A DNA stretch of 64,000 bases from Pleurodeles waltl (GCF_031143425.1 NC_090448.1:329604177-329668176), one strand, 5' to 3'; positions 1-10,339 are shown, counted from the stretch's first letter. The notes: generated by a model not told the origin, from the sequence alone. Numbers and translations: made by a program.

Positions 1-289
1 ACCCCTGCTGCTGAGTTTTCAGTCACAAAAATAGTAAACAGCCCCCCTTTCTAAAAACCTACCGCCCCAATAGAAAGATATTAGGACACCCATATACAAA
101 CACAGGTCTTTAGAGAGCATCAACAGTAGTCTGTTGTCTAAGTTGTAGTCTTCACAACTGCCAGACGTCATAAATCAACTTTCTAATTCCTTCAAGGGAA
201 ACCGCCTAAGACTTCGAACCAGGTCTCAATAGCTTTTCGGAGAGACCATGCTTAATTACCATGAAATATCACATTGTATTGCAGGCTGT

Positions 290-460
290 TTAACTGAGCA
301 GGGTCACACAGAATTCCAGTTAGGCCGTGAACCAGGACCCCAAATTTAGGCCACTGATACCCCTCACAGGGGAGGGGTTATAACATGATTATTTTGCAAG
401 GTATAGATGCCTAGAGATGGAAAATATGTGGTAGTAAGTCATCACTCTTTGCCTTTTCTC
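290..460 (+). repeat. Left long terminal inverted repeat of a decayed transposon
   Basis: This stretch matches the reverse complement of about 8770-8890. The best block is a 25-base identity: 406-430 here equals the complement of 8801-8825. Flanking sequence is alignable with small gaps, including a GGGTTNTAAYATGATT-like stretch and a TTAGGCC block. Similarity continues weakly toward position 1, so the true left end may lie outside the window. The two copies flank a single large minus-strand gene relic, as expected for a terminal inverted repeat. The outer boundary and any target-site duplication cannot be fixed by eye. Confidence 0.7.
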
Positions 461-764
461 TGATAATATTGGACTAGCAACCATAGCTGAAAAAAATGGT
501 TTCATATTTTTGATAAATAGCATATAGATTAATCATATGTGGAAAAATAAATGTAATTCCACTAGATGGGTTAAATTCAATATAATTGAAAAATGATTAT
601 TACTTATAATAATAATTATATAGTCCTTAGCTTAATAATAAAACTTCATTGTATTACTCATATATTGATTAGGATTATATGCTTAATTTTCTCTTACAAT
701 TTCAAATAATAGTTGTCACATCTTACATAGGCAATGTATGTCATGGGTGAATATAAATACGATT
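461..764. other. AT-rich non-coding stretch between TIR and gene stop
   Basis: Very AT-rich sequence with many TAAT/TTAT runs and no coding signal. It separates the left inverted repeat from the stop codon of the large minus-strand gene relic and probably corresponds to its 3' untranslated region. A comparable AT-rich stretch lies at the other end of the unit (8558-8769). Confidence 0.45.
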
Positions 765-3700
765 TTAGCATTCACATTCGTCGTTATCTTCTGCTGAATA
801 GGTGTCATCGTTCTTTGCATCCGTTTGACTTTCACAGGCGGGAAGTCTGCACCTGTCAGTGCACTTGAGGTCATTTAGACAGCATACCCATGTTGTCAGT
901 TTGCAGTTCCAAGCTGCTAGATGTAACACACTCCGAGGTGCTGGCTGCCCCTCCATCCAGTCCACTATCAGTTGCTCTGCTCCCTTGTGTTTTTCCAACT
1001 TCCACCCTCTCCCAATTGGACTAAGTGTCTCTGGATCATTCAGAAGACATTGCTTGCATATAGTGTCTTGATAAGTTGCACGTTCAGCATGTTTCTTCCG
1101 ACTGTCCCTGCAAGGTGGAAGTTGATTGTCTATCTCACCCTTCCTTGCACAGAATAGATGATATCTCAAGTCATTCACTTGATTAACTGAAGATTTTGGT
1201 GCATACAGCAAGCACGAGAATTGCTCCAATTTGTCCATAAGCTCTTCAGAGAGATCCCATTTGTCTCCGAACTGCGAAAATGTTTCCTATGTATGTCTGT
1301 TGTCACAGGATTCTGAATGTTCCTCTTCCCGCAAATGCACTGACTGTGTCACATTCGGTAAACGTATGAAGACCTATTATAGCTGGATAAAGATGAACAT
1401 TTTCAAGCTATTTTCCCAATTTCAAGGACTTGCATGGGTATTTTAGTACCACATTTCAGAAACAATTTAGCCATGATTCTGTCATGGACTCCCAAACACA
1501 TAATAAACACATTGGTGTACTCTGAGCTTATCATTACTGCCTCATAACCCACGTATGCAGCAACAAACAACCATCTGCTTCTTCATGTATACTGGTTGAG
1601 ATTGGGCACTTCGTGGCTCTTTTCAGATGTGATTTTGCAGCATTTATTTTCACAGTTCGCAGTGTTTTATTCTCAAGTTTTACAAAATACTCTGGTTTTC
1701 TCCATTTGTTAACAAGAAATGCGATGAGAGTTGTTTCATTCCTTAACGTGGCTTAGGAATTTTCTCCACTGTCTGATGATCTGGGAAGGTGAGATGCTCT
1801 GTAACTGGTGTCAGAGTTCTTCCCCCTCTGATTTTCCTTTCACTGTTCTTAATAGATGTCTCATTGTACATCTCAAACACATAAATTCTTTGACTCCTTT
1901 TTCCTTCCCGCAAAGTCATGAACAAGATAGACATAGCCACTTCACCAAAGACTGACTCCTCTCCTTTTACTCTCCAAACAAGAACAATACCATCAATCAG
2001 CGTGGCTGAATATCCAGATATTTCCTCAGCAGGGGTAATGTTTTTCTGCAAGTATGTTGCGAAAACAGCTTTGTTTGTCTTTTGCAACAGCCCTGGAGTT
2101 GCTAGGGCCCATTGTAAAGGTCCTAAGGAATGAGAGAGTACATCCGCCATTTGAAGGTTCCGATTCAATGCTGTTACAGTGATTCGAGCAAATATTGCTT
2201 TATCTGTTTTCATGATGATTGTCCTGCCATTGCTGTTCACTGCTTTCTTCTGGGACATGTTAATAAAGGTTTTTAGTTTGTTCATTTTCATTGGGTCATG
2301 AAACTTAATAGGTGGATTATTCTCAGATGGCTCAAGTTTGAACTCTATATAACACTGTTCACCTATTTCATGCACCTTCATCATGTTGGATATTATATCT
2401 TGAGATGCTTTTTTGCAGTGGAGAGACTAATGCGATCATGTGGCCCAACAAATGGGTTTATCCAGCTTCAAACCAGACTAACAGCTCTCATAACAGTATA
2501 TTTGTCTTTTTCAATTTGTGACTTATGTATGTCTGCGTAAGATCTGATCTATTGTTATTCACCATTCCCTTATCTGACCCAAAAAGGCACTTTTGCGTTC
2601 AGCCGTAATACAATAACTTTTCAAAGCACCTGCCTTGAGGTTGAACCTTGTCGTACGACCTGGAGTCTGTGTCTGTTGACTGTTACCTCTATTGCTTGAT
2701 CGACCGGAATTCATCCAAACAGTAACTGAAAAGCATCTGTTGAAGTTGTGGAGTATCTCTGGATGTTTCACTGCAAGTAATGTAATATTCGCATAGTGTA
2801 CAAGAAGATATCTAGCGCAGTTCATTATGTCAAATGCAAAACACCATGGGATCTTAGAGCATATGACCGTAAGATGTAAATGCCCATTTCCTTCTTGAGC
2901 AGCACACAGCAGAGCCAGCAAGACATTTTCAACAATATCCACAAATGACATCCAAAATGCAGAGATATCTCCATTGTCATGACGAAGATGTTCCAGGAAT
3001 ACATCACAAAACTGTTTTACTTCGGTAAGGGCAGCATTCTACAAGAGGTTGTCTAATCTCTGTTGACATAGGTCTTTTGCAAAGTAATTAACATCCTCAA
3101 TGAAGGAGTAAAGTACCTGAATGTTCTCTCCATAATTCTCCACCCATGGGATAAATTCCAACCAAGCCAGTCTCAACAAAGCTTCATATAAGCACTTGTA
3201 TACTCTAACTGCACGATTGTACATACAACCTTCTAGTACTAATGATATTGATCCTTCTGCTATCATGTCTGCTTCAATGCAAAGGTCGTGAAGGACAGCG
3301 TCTTGAAAGCGTTTTCCCAGAATGGATGTTACATTGCCAAATGGTGTGAAAGGTGCCCATTTGAAGAAGGATTGTGTTGTATGTTGCTTTATGCTGCCAC
3401 ACAATCTCAGTTGCTTTTGTATAGAGAGCTTGATCCATAATCACTACAATTTTCACCAAATCCAGTGATTCCCTTATCAGCTCTGACTGTTTTTAAAATT
3501 TCAGAAACAATTGTCAACTCAGTTGTAGGGGCATTAGTGGTGAGCAAGTAGCCAATGGAATCCTGAGATACACTAACTAGGTCTCTAGTACTGATGTTAA
3601 ATCCTGTCCAACTTGGTATTATGTGTGTTAGGCTCACTTCTTGACTTGTAACAACTTAGATTATGTTCTTATTTTATGCAAGCTTGAGTTGGGCAACACA

Positions 3701-5050
3701 TTCCAGCATGACTTTGGTACTTGTCATCAGTGGCTGAGGCCTAACTCTTTCAGCAAAAACATAAATGAACAATTCTTCAGAATTTGCGGTGGTCTATGTT
3801 CTTCGCCTTGGTTTCTCAATGTTTGGGAGAGGAGCTTTAAAAGATTGTGGTCCAAACAACTTGGGCTGCACAACTATACCACTGATTCAATGAGTTGTCC
3901 CCTTACCAGTAAGAGTCTCTTCCAGCCTATTAATGTTATCCCATGCTGTTAGAAGACATGAAGCTGAATGTTGGCTGGAAGAACAGTTTGCTCACTTAAG
4001 GTAGCAGCAAGCCTCTGCAGACACCAGGTTGTATCATTTACTTACAGTTGTGAGTATGAAATCCCATGACCAAGTCTGGTTAGAGTACAAATTATTTTTA
4101 CATTGCATTTCTGTGTTTTATGGCATATGGGAGCAGCAATTGCTTGGGGGGGGGAGGGAGGAAGTGTTATGTTGGCCATTTGTGACTGCATATGTATAAT
4201 ATCTTGACTGAATGATTACACAAGTTACGTGATCCTTTTGGACGACTGTGCTTTCTGGATCTCCAGTCAGAAGTCCTAATAGGAACCGTTTAAGGTAACC
4301 AGGCACTGTAAATGAATCTTTATCAGTGTCTGATGGATGATATGGCCATGGTGTTGATGTCAAGTTTGTTTTAATCATTGTTTTCATGTGCGATCAATTA
4401 TCTGGTTCATGTCTGTTGCCTTAATGTTTAAAACTGACATTTCTCCTTTCAAACTCTGGGTTTCTCTTATTATGTCCTGTAGCATGACACTATTAGTTTG
4501 GGCTAATAGTTTTCCTTGGTTGTCTGGGAATATGTGGAGGCTGTCACCAAACCCTTAGTCCAATTTTCTTCTAATATGCTTCTTGGTTGATTAGTCTATT
4601 TCCTGTATTCCTATGCGTGTCATGAGGGTTCCAAGTCTTTCAGTGAGTCGTCGGACGTATTACCTTTTTTTTCTTTTCTTTTTTTAAGGAATAATCACAG
4701 TTCTAATGTATTGAAATAGTTCATCATATTCTTCAGCTCTCATATTTTTGTAGTGATCATCGGTTTGAATGCTAGATGCATGTTAGGTGTAGGGTACTCT
4801 CTCTCTGTCTGTACTGATCCGTAGTCCTCTAGCACTGGGAAGCCTATTGGTAGCCATGCGCTTTATAAATAATATAACATAACATCTTCCTCCTTTGCTT
4901 GGACCCTTGTATAGTTCCTATCACAAGATGCATGATAATGGGCTTCTGCAGCCACTATGTCCCTACTACAAACTGCTAAGATCTTTGAATCACAATTAAT
5001 CGTTACAAACTCTCGAAGCCTTTTGTCAACTCTAAGCTCCAAGGCCTTGA
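765..5050 (-). pseudogene. Relic of large transposon-borne protein (body and cysteine-rich C-terminus)
   Basis: A degenerate minus-strand gene is read in pieces in several frames: 4863-5050, 4118-4387, 3407-3637, 3039-3404, 2559-2951, 1743-2384 and 765-1238. In order they show an H-x2-C motif (AEAHYHASCDRNYT), a TGFGEN/FHTIWQ region, CFAFDIMNCARYLLVHYA, and SHSLGPLQWALA. Next come an acidic PIN-like region (HEEADGCLLLHT near 1552-1587, SEYTNVFIMCLG near 1491-1527) and FTECDTVSAFAGRG at 1321-1362. The tail is basic and cysteine-rich (LKCTDRCRLPACES), followed by an acidic end and a stop. I recognise the pieces as colinear with large uncharacterised proteins that occur in many copies in fish and invertebrate genomes. 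The biochemical role is not established to my knowledge, and a nuclease-like fold is inference. Many frameshifts and stops make this a dead copy. Its N-terminus continues at 8151-8557, beyond an inserted element. Confidence 0.75.
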
Positions 5051-5064
5051 TTAACCCTTTAAAT

Positions 5065-5370
5065 GCGGGCGTCGGCCAGTGGCCGACGCCCGCACTACCT
5101 CCCTGGTGTGGGTCACGACCAGTGGCCGACACCAGGGAGGGGGTTAATAAATGCACCCGAGGATTTATTTATTTATTTTTTTGTTCCCTGGGAGACACGG
5201 AAGCTCTTCCGTGTCTCCCCCCGCCCGCCCCTTTGTGACGTCAGCGCGCCGCGTGGATTTCCCCACGTTCGGGAAGGCCTCGTAAGAAAGGGGAGAGTCT
5301 CCCCTTTCTTACGAGGCCTTCCTGAAAGTGTTTCCTGGCCCCCGATTGCAGCGGGACCAGGAAACACCAC
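5065..5370. repeat. Array of stacked hairpins at the end of the TTAA element
   Basis: At least five consecutive inverted repeats lie within about 300 bases. 5065-5093: 13-bp perfect stem with a 3-base loop. 5098-5140: 12-bp stem. 5190-5219: 14-bp stem with a 2-base spacer. 5274-5320: 23-bp perfect stem almost without a spacer, extendable to about 25 bp. About 5328-5367: roughly 14-bp stem with one mismatch or bulge. The stems differ in sequence, so this is not a simple tandem repeat. A matching arrangement lies at 40817-41152 in the other TTAA element. Confidence 0.85.
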
Positions 5371-5576
5371 TAGACCCCAGGGATTTCACTTGGGGGGGGG
5401 TCGGCCCCCTCGGAAAACGGGCCTCACACCACCACCACCCCCCCCCCGGGCATATTTTTTTTAATAAAAAAGGTAGATGCCCCCCTAAAAAAAAAAAAAG
5501 AAAGAAAGAAAAAAAAAGAAATGGACAGGGGCTCGCCTGTGGGCAGGGCGACCCCCTGTGGGGGCAATATTTCTTT

Positions 5577-5650
5577 TAGTTGTTGTAGGGTTTCCCTGGG
5601 GGCCATTTTGGCCCCCAAGGTAACCATACAACAACTAAAAAAAATATAGA

Positions 5651-5693
<43 letters not shown>

Positions 5694-5836
5694 ATGTAGA
5701 TATATCTATCTACATGGATATATCCATAGATAGATCTGTAGATATATATAGATATATATATCACTTTTGTCAATACGTGTGTGGTTTCCCTGGGGGCTGC
5801 AATCGGCCCCCAGGAAAACCAGACCCACATATAAAA

Positions 5837-5875
<39 letters not shown>
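5577..5875. repeat. Two imperfect hairpins with TA microsatellites
   Basis: 5577-5640 folds around a GGGGGCC/GGCCCCC core with TTAGTTGTTGTA-type arms. About 5755-5845 folds around TGGGGGC/GCCCCCA with AAAGTGATATAT-type arms. TA runs at 5658-5690 and 5838-5874 and GATA/TATC-like imperfect repeats at 5695-5760 fill the gaps. This continues the hairpin-rich end of the TTAA element. Confidence 0.7.
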
Positions 5876-5876
<1 letters not shown>

Positions 5877-5879
5877 TGC

Positions 5880-6417
5880 AGCTTGCGTCTTCAAAGCAAT
5901 GCATATACTTCAACTGACACTTTTCAACTGTAGCTTTTAGGCAGCAATAAAAAAAAGTCAAGTAAGTATTGTGATTATGTTTCTGCTACAAAAGGGTCAG
6001 ACTTGTCTAGTGGCAGTTTTAGTGCCATAAAGAAGCACAGAAGGTTTATATGCCTACTGCAAAGAGCAAATCTGTATTTTATGTAAATAGCTGAGTACAT
6101 TAGTAAAGTCAGCGGTGGAGGGCGGCTATGGAGAGATGAAGGGCTCTTTTGCTTGGTGGTAATGAGGGAATCCGAGGAGGAGGGAGTGGGAGCACCAATA
6201 ATGATTGTTGGACTGGGGCGCAGGAGGTGCTAAAGACTGTGACGAATTGTATGTGACAAGGTGTTTTTTTTTGAGTGTCTTGAAAGAACGCGCTGATTGA
6301 GGGAAGAAGTGCAGGTAAGGTGGCCTCTACTGTTGCATGTATCTCACACGCACCATCGATTTTGTGACTGTCTACGTAAGCTAGTGTTTTAGAGCAACAG
6401 TTTAGCCAATAGCAGAG
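5880..6417. other. Interior of TTAA element, no gene seen
   Basis: Interior sequence between the hairpin end and the transposase-like relic. At 6030-6075 a fragment resembles a tRNA-derived A-box region (GCACAGAAGGTTTATATGCC), also loosely matched at 41730-41760. Nothing else is supported. Confidence 0.3.
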
Positions 6418-6432
6418 ATGGCATCTTGATGG

Positions 6433-6600
6433 ATGACTGCTGCCGTCACTCGGGTTATAGAGGACAGCTCTGACATAGGATCAGAGACTGAGACCGCATC
6501 GGAGGGATAGGACAATGGCGCAGACTCTGGGAGTGATTTTTCAGTCGGAGGAGTCCCATTCGATAACTCCTCTTCCAGTAAATTATGAGGGCGGTGATGA
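6433..6600 (+). pseudogene. piggyBac-like transposase N-terminal acidic relic
   Basis: From an ATG at 6433 the frame reads MTAAVTRVIEDSSDIGSETE and then meets a stop at 6508-6510. It continues in frame with a D/S/G/E-rich stretch (DNGADSGSDFSVGG...) to a second stop near 6586. A frame change then continues an acidic S/E/D/P-rich tract. An acidic, Ser/Asp/Glu-rich start (VIEDSSD followed by SETE) is typical of piggyBac-family transposases, which agrees with the TTAA boundaries. No catalytic DDD domain follows, so the rest of the gene has been lost or replaced. The piggyBac call rests on composition and context, not on a catalytic motif. The relic reads plus while the hairpin end lies at lower coordinates. 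Confidence 0.5.
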
Positions 6601-7220
6601 GGACAGTCCTGCTGTCCCTTCGCAAGCAGTCTGTGTAACTGGGTAATAGTGGGTTAGCCCAACCCAGAGAGCAGTTGAATGTGGCGGCAAGCAGAGAGAG
6701 ACCATGCTCTCTTGGGAGCTCCCCAGTTTAGTTCAGCCCCAAATTCCACCGCCCAAATCGTATTGTGGAGACATCAAAATTATCTATCGCAAAACAAACT
6801 GGTTTTGTAAGGCAGGCATCTGTGTTTTTGGTCCTGGGTTCGGCGGCCATATAGAGAAACACACTAAACCCAAACATTTCTGGAAACTAGACATTCGGGG
6901 GAGTCCACATAGGTGTAACTTGTGTGGATTCCCCAAAGTCTTCTTACCCAGAATACCCTGCAAAGCTGAAATGTTGAATAAAAACTCTATTTGTCTCGCA
7001 TTTCTGTCACACAAACTACAGGAATATGCTGGGATCCACAAAATTCCTACCACCCAGTGATTCCTCACCTGTCCTGATAAAAACACTACCCCACTTGAGT
7101 GCCTACACCTAGTGCCTGCGTCAGGAATGGATCACCCCAGGGTCAACAGCTGCCTCATGTAAGGACCAACATTGACCGTTGTGTGATCTATTCCTGTCGT
7201 GGGCACCAGGCCTACCCACA
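6601..7220. other. Interior of TTAA element, non-coding repeat DNA
   Basis: No gene is supported. The stretch around 6840-6970 (mentions of GGGGGAGTCCACATAGG and GGATTCCCCAAAG) is weakly similar to 37965-38030 in the second TTAA element, so the two share more than their tandem repeats. Open frames here are short and their encoded sequences look random. Confidence 0.4.
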
Positions 7221-8140
7221 CAAGTGAGGTACCATTTTTATCGGGAGACTTGGGGGAACGCTGGGTGGAAGGAAATTTGTGGCTCCTCTCAGATTCCAGA
7301 ACTTACTGTCACCGAAATGTGAGGACAATTTGTTTTTTAACCAAAGTTTGAGGTTCTGGGTAACAGAACCTGGTCAGAGCCCCACAAATCACCCCATCTT
7401 GGATTCCCCTAGGTCTCTAGTTTTCAATAATGCACAGGTTTGGTAGGTTTCCCTAGGTGCCGACTGAGCTAGAGGCCAAAATCTACAGGTAGGCACTTTG
7501 CAATAAACACCTCTGTTTTCTGTGAAAAAATGTGATGTGTCCACGTTGTGTTTTGGGCCATTTCCATTTGTGGGCGCTAGGCCTACCCACGCAAGTGAGG
7601 TACCATTTTTATCAGGAGACTTGGGGGAACGCTGGGTGGAAGGAAATTTGTGCCTCCTCTCAGATTCCAGAACTTTCTGTCACTGAAATGTGAGGAAAAT
7701 GTTTTTTTTTTTGCCAGATTTTGAGGTTTGCAAACGATTCTGGGTAACAGAACCTGGTCAGAGCCCCACAAGTCACCCCATCTTGGATTCCCCTAGGTCT
7801 CTAGTTTTAAAAAATGAGCTGGTTTGCTAGGTTTCCTCAGTTGCCGGCTGAGCTAGAGGCCAAAATCCACAGGTAGGCACTTTGTAAAAAAAAAAAAAAA
7901 AAAACACCTCTGTTTTCTGTCAAAAAAATGGGATGTGTCCACGTTGTATTTTGGGGCATTTCCTGTCACGGACGCTAGGCCTACCCACACAAGTGAGGTA
8001 TCAATTTTATCAGGAGACTTGGGGGAACGCTGAGTGGAAGGACATTTGTGGCTCCTCTCAGATTCCAGAACTTTGTCACCGAAATGTGAGGAAAATGTGT
8101 TTTGTTTAGCCAAATATTGAGGTTTGCAAATGATTCTACT
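7220..8140 (-). repeat. Three tandem ~370-400 bp units inside TTAA element 1
   Basis: Each unit carries the landmark TTTTATCRGGAGACTTGGGG, at about 7236, 7605 and 8007, followed by a CTCCTCTCAGATTCCAGAACTT block and ending near GGTTTGCAAA. The third unit is cut short at the element end. The same unit occurs in reverse complement at 38892-39815. Read on the minus strand here, the repeats have the same direction relative to the hairpin end as in the other element. Confidence 0.85.
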
Positions 8141-8150
8141 AAGAGGTTAA

Positions 8151-8557
8151 TTTCTCACATGTTGATGATCCCTTGTAGCATCTTAGCTTTCCACAAAATA
8201 TACATTCTTCAGCCTACACGTTTGACTTTAATGATGTTCTTCTGTTTAAGCGTTTACCCGTGCGCTCACTTACACTTGCTTCAGCTTTTCGCTTAATAGT
8301 CTGTAGATCTCTCTTCATAGTAAACAGGCTCTGGCACTTCCTGTGGTAAAATACTTGGGGAACCGTGTTGCTTTCCACATTTCTCGCAATTCTAACAGAG
8401 GAATGTGATTCCCCACTTGAGCTGCCTCTAACATAGGTTTCCATGATGAGTAGTCCTGCGGGCTTGTCAGCGTAACTCCACATTGGACATTTGACCATAA
8501 ATTAATTATACACTGGGGATCAGGAGGACAGGATGTGCTTGTTTCAGTCTGCTTCAC
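8151..8557 (-). pseudogene. N-terminal part of the large transposon-borne protein relic
   Basis: The minus strand reads, with frame changes near 8400, a TETSTSCPPDPQ start, LTSPQDYSSWKPMLEAA, QVGNHIPLLEL, then VPQVFYHRKCQSLF and a basic KRDLQTIKRKA segment. It breaks at the TTAA insertion. The YHRKC (H-x2-C) motif parallels YHASC in the piece resuming at 5050, suggesting two zinc-ligand modules. The order and spacing fit the N-terminus of the same protein family as 765-5050. The likely start codon region near 8557 now reads GTG, so the original initiator may have mutated or lie in another exon. Disabled by frameshifts and stops as well as by the insertion. Confidence 0.7.
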
Positions 8558-8769
8558 GATGCTGCACAGTCACTTACCACCAGCTCTGGAAAAATTAATT
8601 AATTAAAAAATGTATACATTTTACTTAGTGTACTTTGTATAATCATAATTACTATTCTAACAATTTATATATTCACATTTACTGTATTTGTAATTTTTAA
8701 TAAAATTCCCAATAATAAAAATTAAGAAAATTTCCATTTACATCAAGGTGTCTTGGTAGTGGAGTGGTA
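8558..8769. other. AT-rich region between gene start and right TIR
   Basis: AT-rich DNA (8590-8740) with no coding content. It lies upstream of the N-terminal relic and inside the right inverted repeat, where the element promoter and 5' leader would be expected. No specific promoter motif is claimed. Confidence 0.35.
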
Positions 8770-8900
8770 ACTCACAAAAGACAGAGTTATGACTTGGTAT
8801 CACATATTTTCCATCTCTAGGCATCCATATCTTGCCAATAAATCATATTAGAACCCATCCCCCCAAGTGATACCGATAACATGGTTGGCTCTAGGCCTAA
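8770..8900 (-). repeat. Right long terminal inverted repeat
   Basis: Reverse complement partner of about 350-460, sharing a 25-base identical core (8801-8825 versus 406-430) in a longer diverged alignment. Weaker similarity may extend to about 9080. It bounds the unit carrying the large minus-strand gene relic. Confidence 0.7.
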
Positions 8901-9079
8901 GAGCAATCCTTGTGAGCAACAGTTACTAATACTAGGAGAATCAGCTTCCGAGAAAAAGTCTCTTGCGTTTAAGCTAATGAATAGATTTGTAAGAGAATAG
9001 TAACTTTGGCAGGACAACATTTTGTTCCTTGTAAGGACTGGACTTCTGACCAGGGAAAACACTTTCCAGTAGAGACTCC

Positions 9080-9740
9080 AGAAAATACTTTATTCTAATA
9101 TTTTCCTCCTTTAGTCTTTAATTGTATGTCCAAAGATGGCCACTGTAAATCAGTCTTAAAAAGCAGCTTCCTCTGCACCTCAGAAAAGTAAACACTGTTC
9201 TAAGGGAGGCCATGGAAAGGATTTTACACTTACAAGCACAGCAACTTGTAGTAAGCATTCTTCAGGGAGCCTTTACTACCCTCACTGGAAAACATCAGAT
9301 CAAGTAGTGTCTGGTGCAGCAGAAACTCTCTAGAGTCAGGATGCTAGTCTATGGGACAGGTAAAGATGGCTTACTCTGGACTTCTCTAGCAAATTGGGGT
9401 ACCACCATTGATGGATGCAAATTTGGCCTTTCTGAATCATGTTCTCTCTGCTTGGTATTATCTACATGGTAGTGAGAATTAGAGTAATCAGTGAAAAGGT
9501 CTGAATTACGTTCCCTCATGATGTCATCTGACCTTCCCTACAATGCCCGCCGCGCCCCACTCAGACATAACATGTTGGATCCTGCACTTAAAGCTTTGAC
9601 AATTTGTATTGCTGTGGTGGAAAAATCTGAATTTCTTGAAACCTTGATTGATGGAAAATCTTGTGTATTTATCTTCGTTTGGTTCCCAGTCTTGTTCGTA
9701 GCACCGTTGGTACTCATTTGAATCACCATAAAGGCATGAA
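9080..9740. other. No feature seen
   Basis: Unique-looking DNA with only short chance open frames. I see no conserved coding, hairpin or repeat signal. Confidence 0.4.
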
Positions 9741-9752
9741 AGGCTGAGATAT

Positions 9753-9832
9753 GCTTAAAAGGATTTGAACCTGAAATCTTTAGGTTGCCCGCTTTGACAT
9801 AATGGGATCATGACCCTTGGAGCTATCCGCAA
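9753..9832 (-). repeat. tRNA-derived SINE-like fragment
   Basis: The minus strand has an A-box-like start (GCGGATAGCTCCAAGGGTCA) and, about 40 bases on, a good B-box (CAGGTTCAAATCCTTTTA). The cloverleaf is imperfect and there is no CCA-less tRNA terminus, so this is a pol III tRNA-like relic rather than a functional tRNA gene. Confidence 0.5.
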
Positions 9833-9934
9833 CGTTGCATCTATTAGTTAATTGTGTCAGCTGGTGAGATATCTTGGGGAGTTAAATCATCTGTTGCAGA
9901 GATATGTATGTACTTTTCAACTCTGGGTGTAATA

Positions 9935-10020
9935 GAGGCAGCATATCTAGTGGTTAGTGCTCTTGCTGCAAAGCTTTGTGTGTATCCTGATGGTTACAGG
10001 TTTGAGTCTGCAAGAAATAT
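9935..10020 (+). repeat. tRNA-derived SINE-like fragment
   Basis: A-box-like ATCTAGTGGTTAGTGCTC at about 9952-9969 and B-box-like TTACAGGTTTGAGTCTGC at about 9993-10010, with tRNA-like spacing. The stems are degraded. It is probably the head of a SINE. Confidence 0.5.
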
Positions 10021-10087
10021 CTTATGGCGCTACCTCCAGACAGAATTTGATGCAACCTGCAGGTCATATATTGATTTCTGTTAGGAT

Positions 10088-10335
10088 AACACAGTGGCTT
10101 TCTACCAGCAAATATAGGTTTAAATCCTTATAGGACTACACAAATGATGATTTGTACTATAATTATACAAGAGCAACTCACCACTCTTTGTACCAAAAGG
10201 TACCTGTTGAGCCGGGACCTCAGAAACGCGGTATTTCGGCTTCCACGTTGTTGCCCTACCCGGTGACATGATGTGGCTCAATTGGCAAACTGCACGCCCA
10301 GTCTTTAAGATGTTGCTTCTTGAGTGCCCGAGACA
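10088..10335 (+). repeat. Further degraded tRNA-like fragments
   Basis: At 10090-10135 a B-box-like TATAGGTTTAAATCCTTATA follows a GTGGCTTTCTACC segment. At about 10270-10332 an A-box-like TGGCTCAATTGGCAAACTGC is followed by a decayed B-box (TTGCTTCTTGAGTGCCC). Both are weaker than the two upstream copies and are reported together. Confidence 0.3.
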
Positions 10336-10339
10336 GCCT

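Larger units (their letters stand above)
5051..8150 (-). mobile_element. 3.1 kb piggyBac-like (TTAA) element nested in the large gene relic
   Basis: The insertion is bounded by TTAA at 5051-5054 and at 8147-8150. If one TTAA is removed with the insert, the minus-strand reading frame of the surrounding relic runs on directly, from a RE-K-L-I segment into ALELRVDK. This is strong evidence for a precise TTAA insertion. The plus-strand left end begins TTAACCCTTTAAATGCGGG and is followed by stacked hairpins. The other end, read inward, begins TTAACCTCTTAG, so the terminal inverted repeat is short or that end is altered. Inside are hairpins, TA microsatellites, an acidic piggyBac-like N-terminal relic (6433-6600) and three ~370-400 bp direct repeats. 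No complete transposase is present. The architecture matches the element at 37826-41164 in the opposite orientation. Confidence 0.75.
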
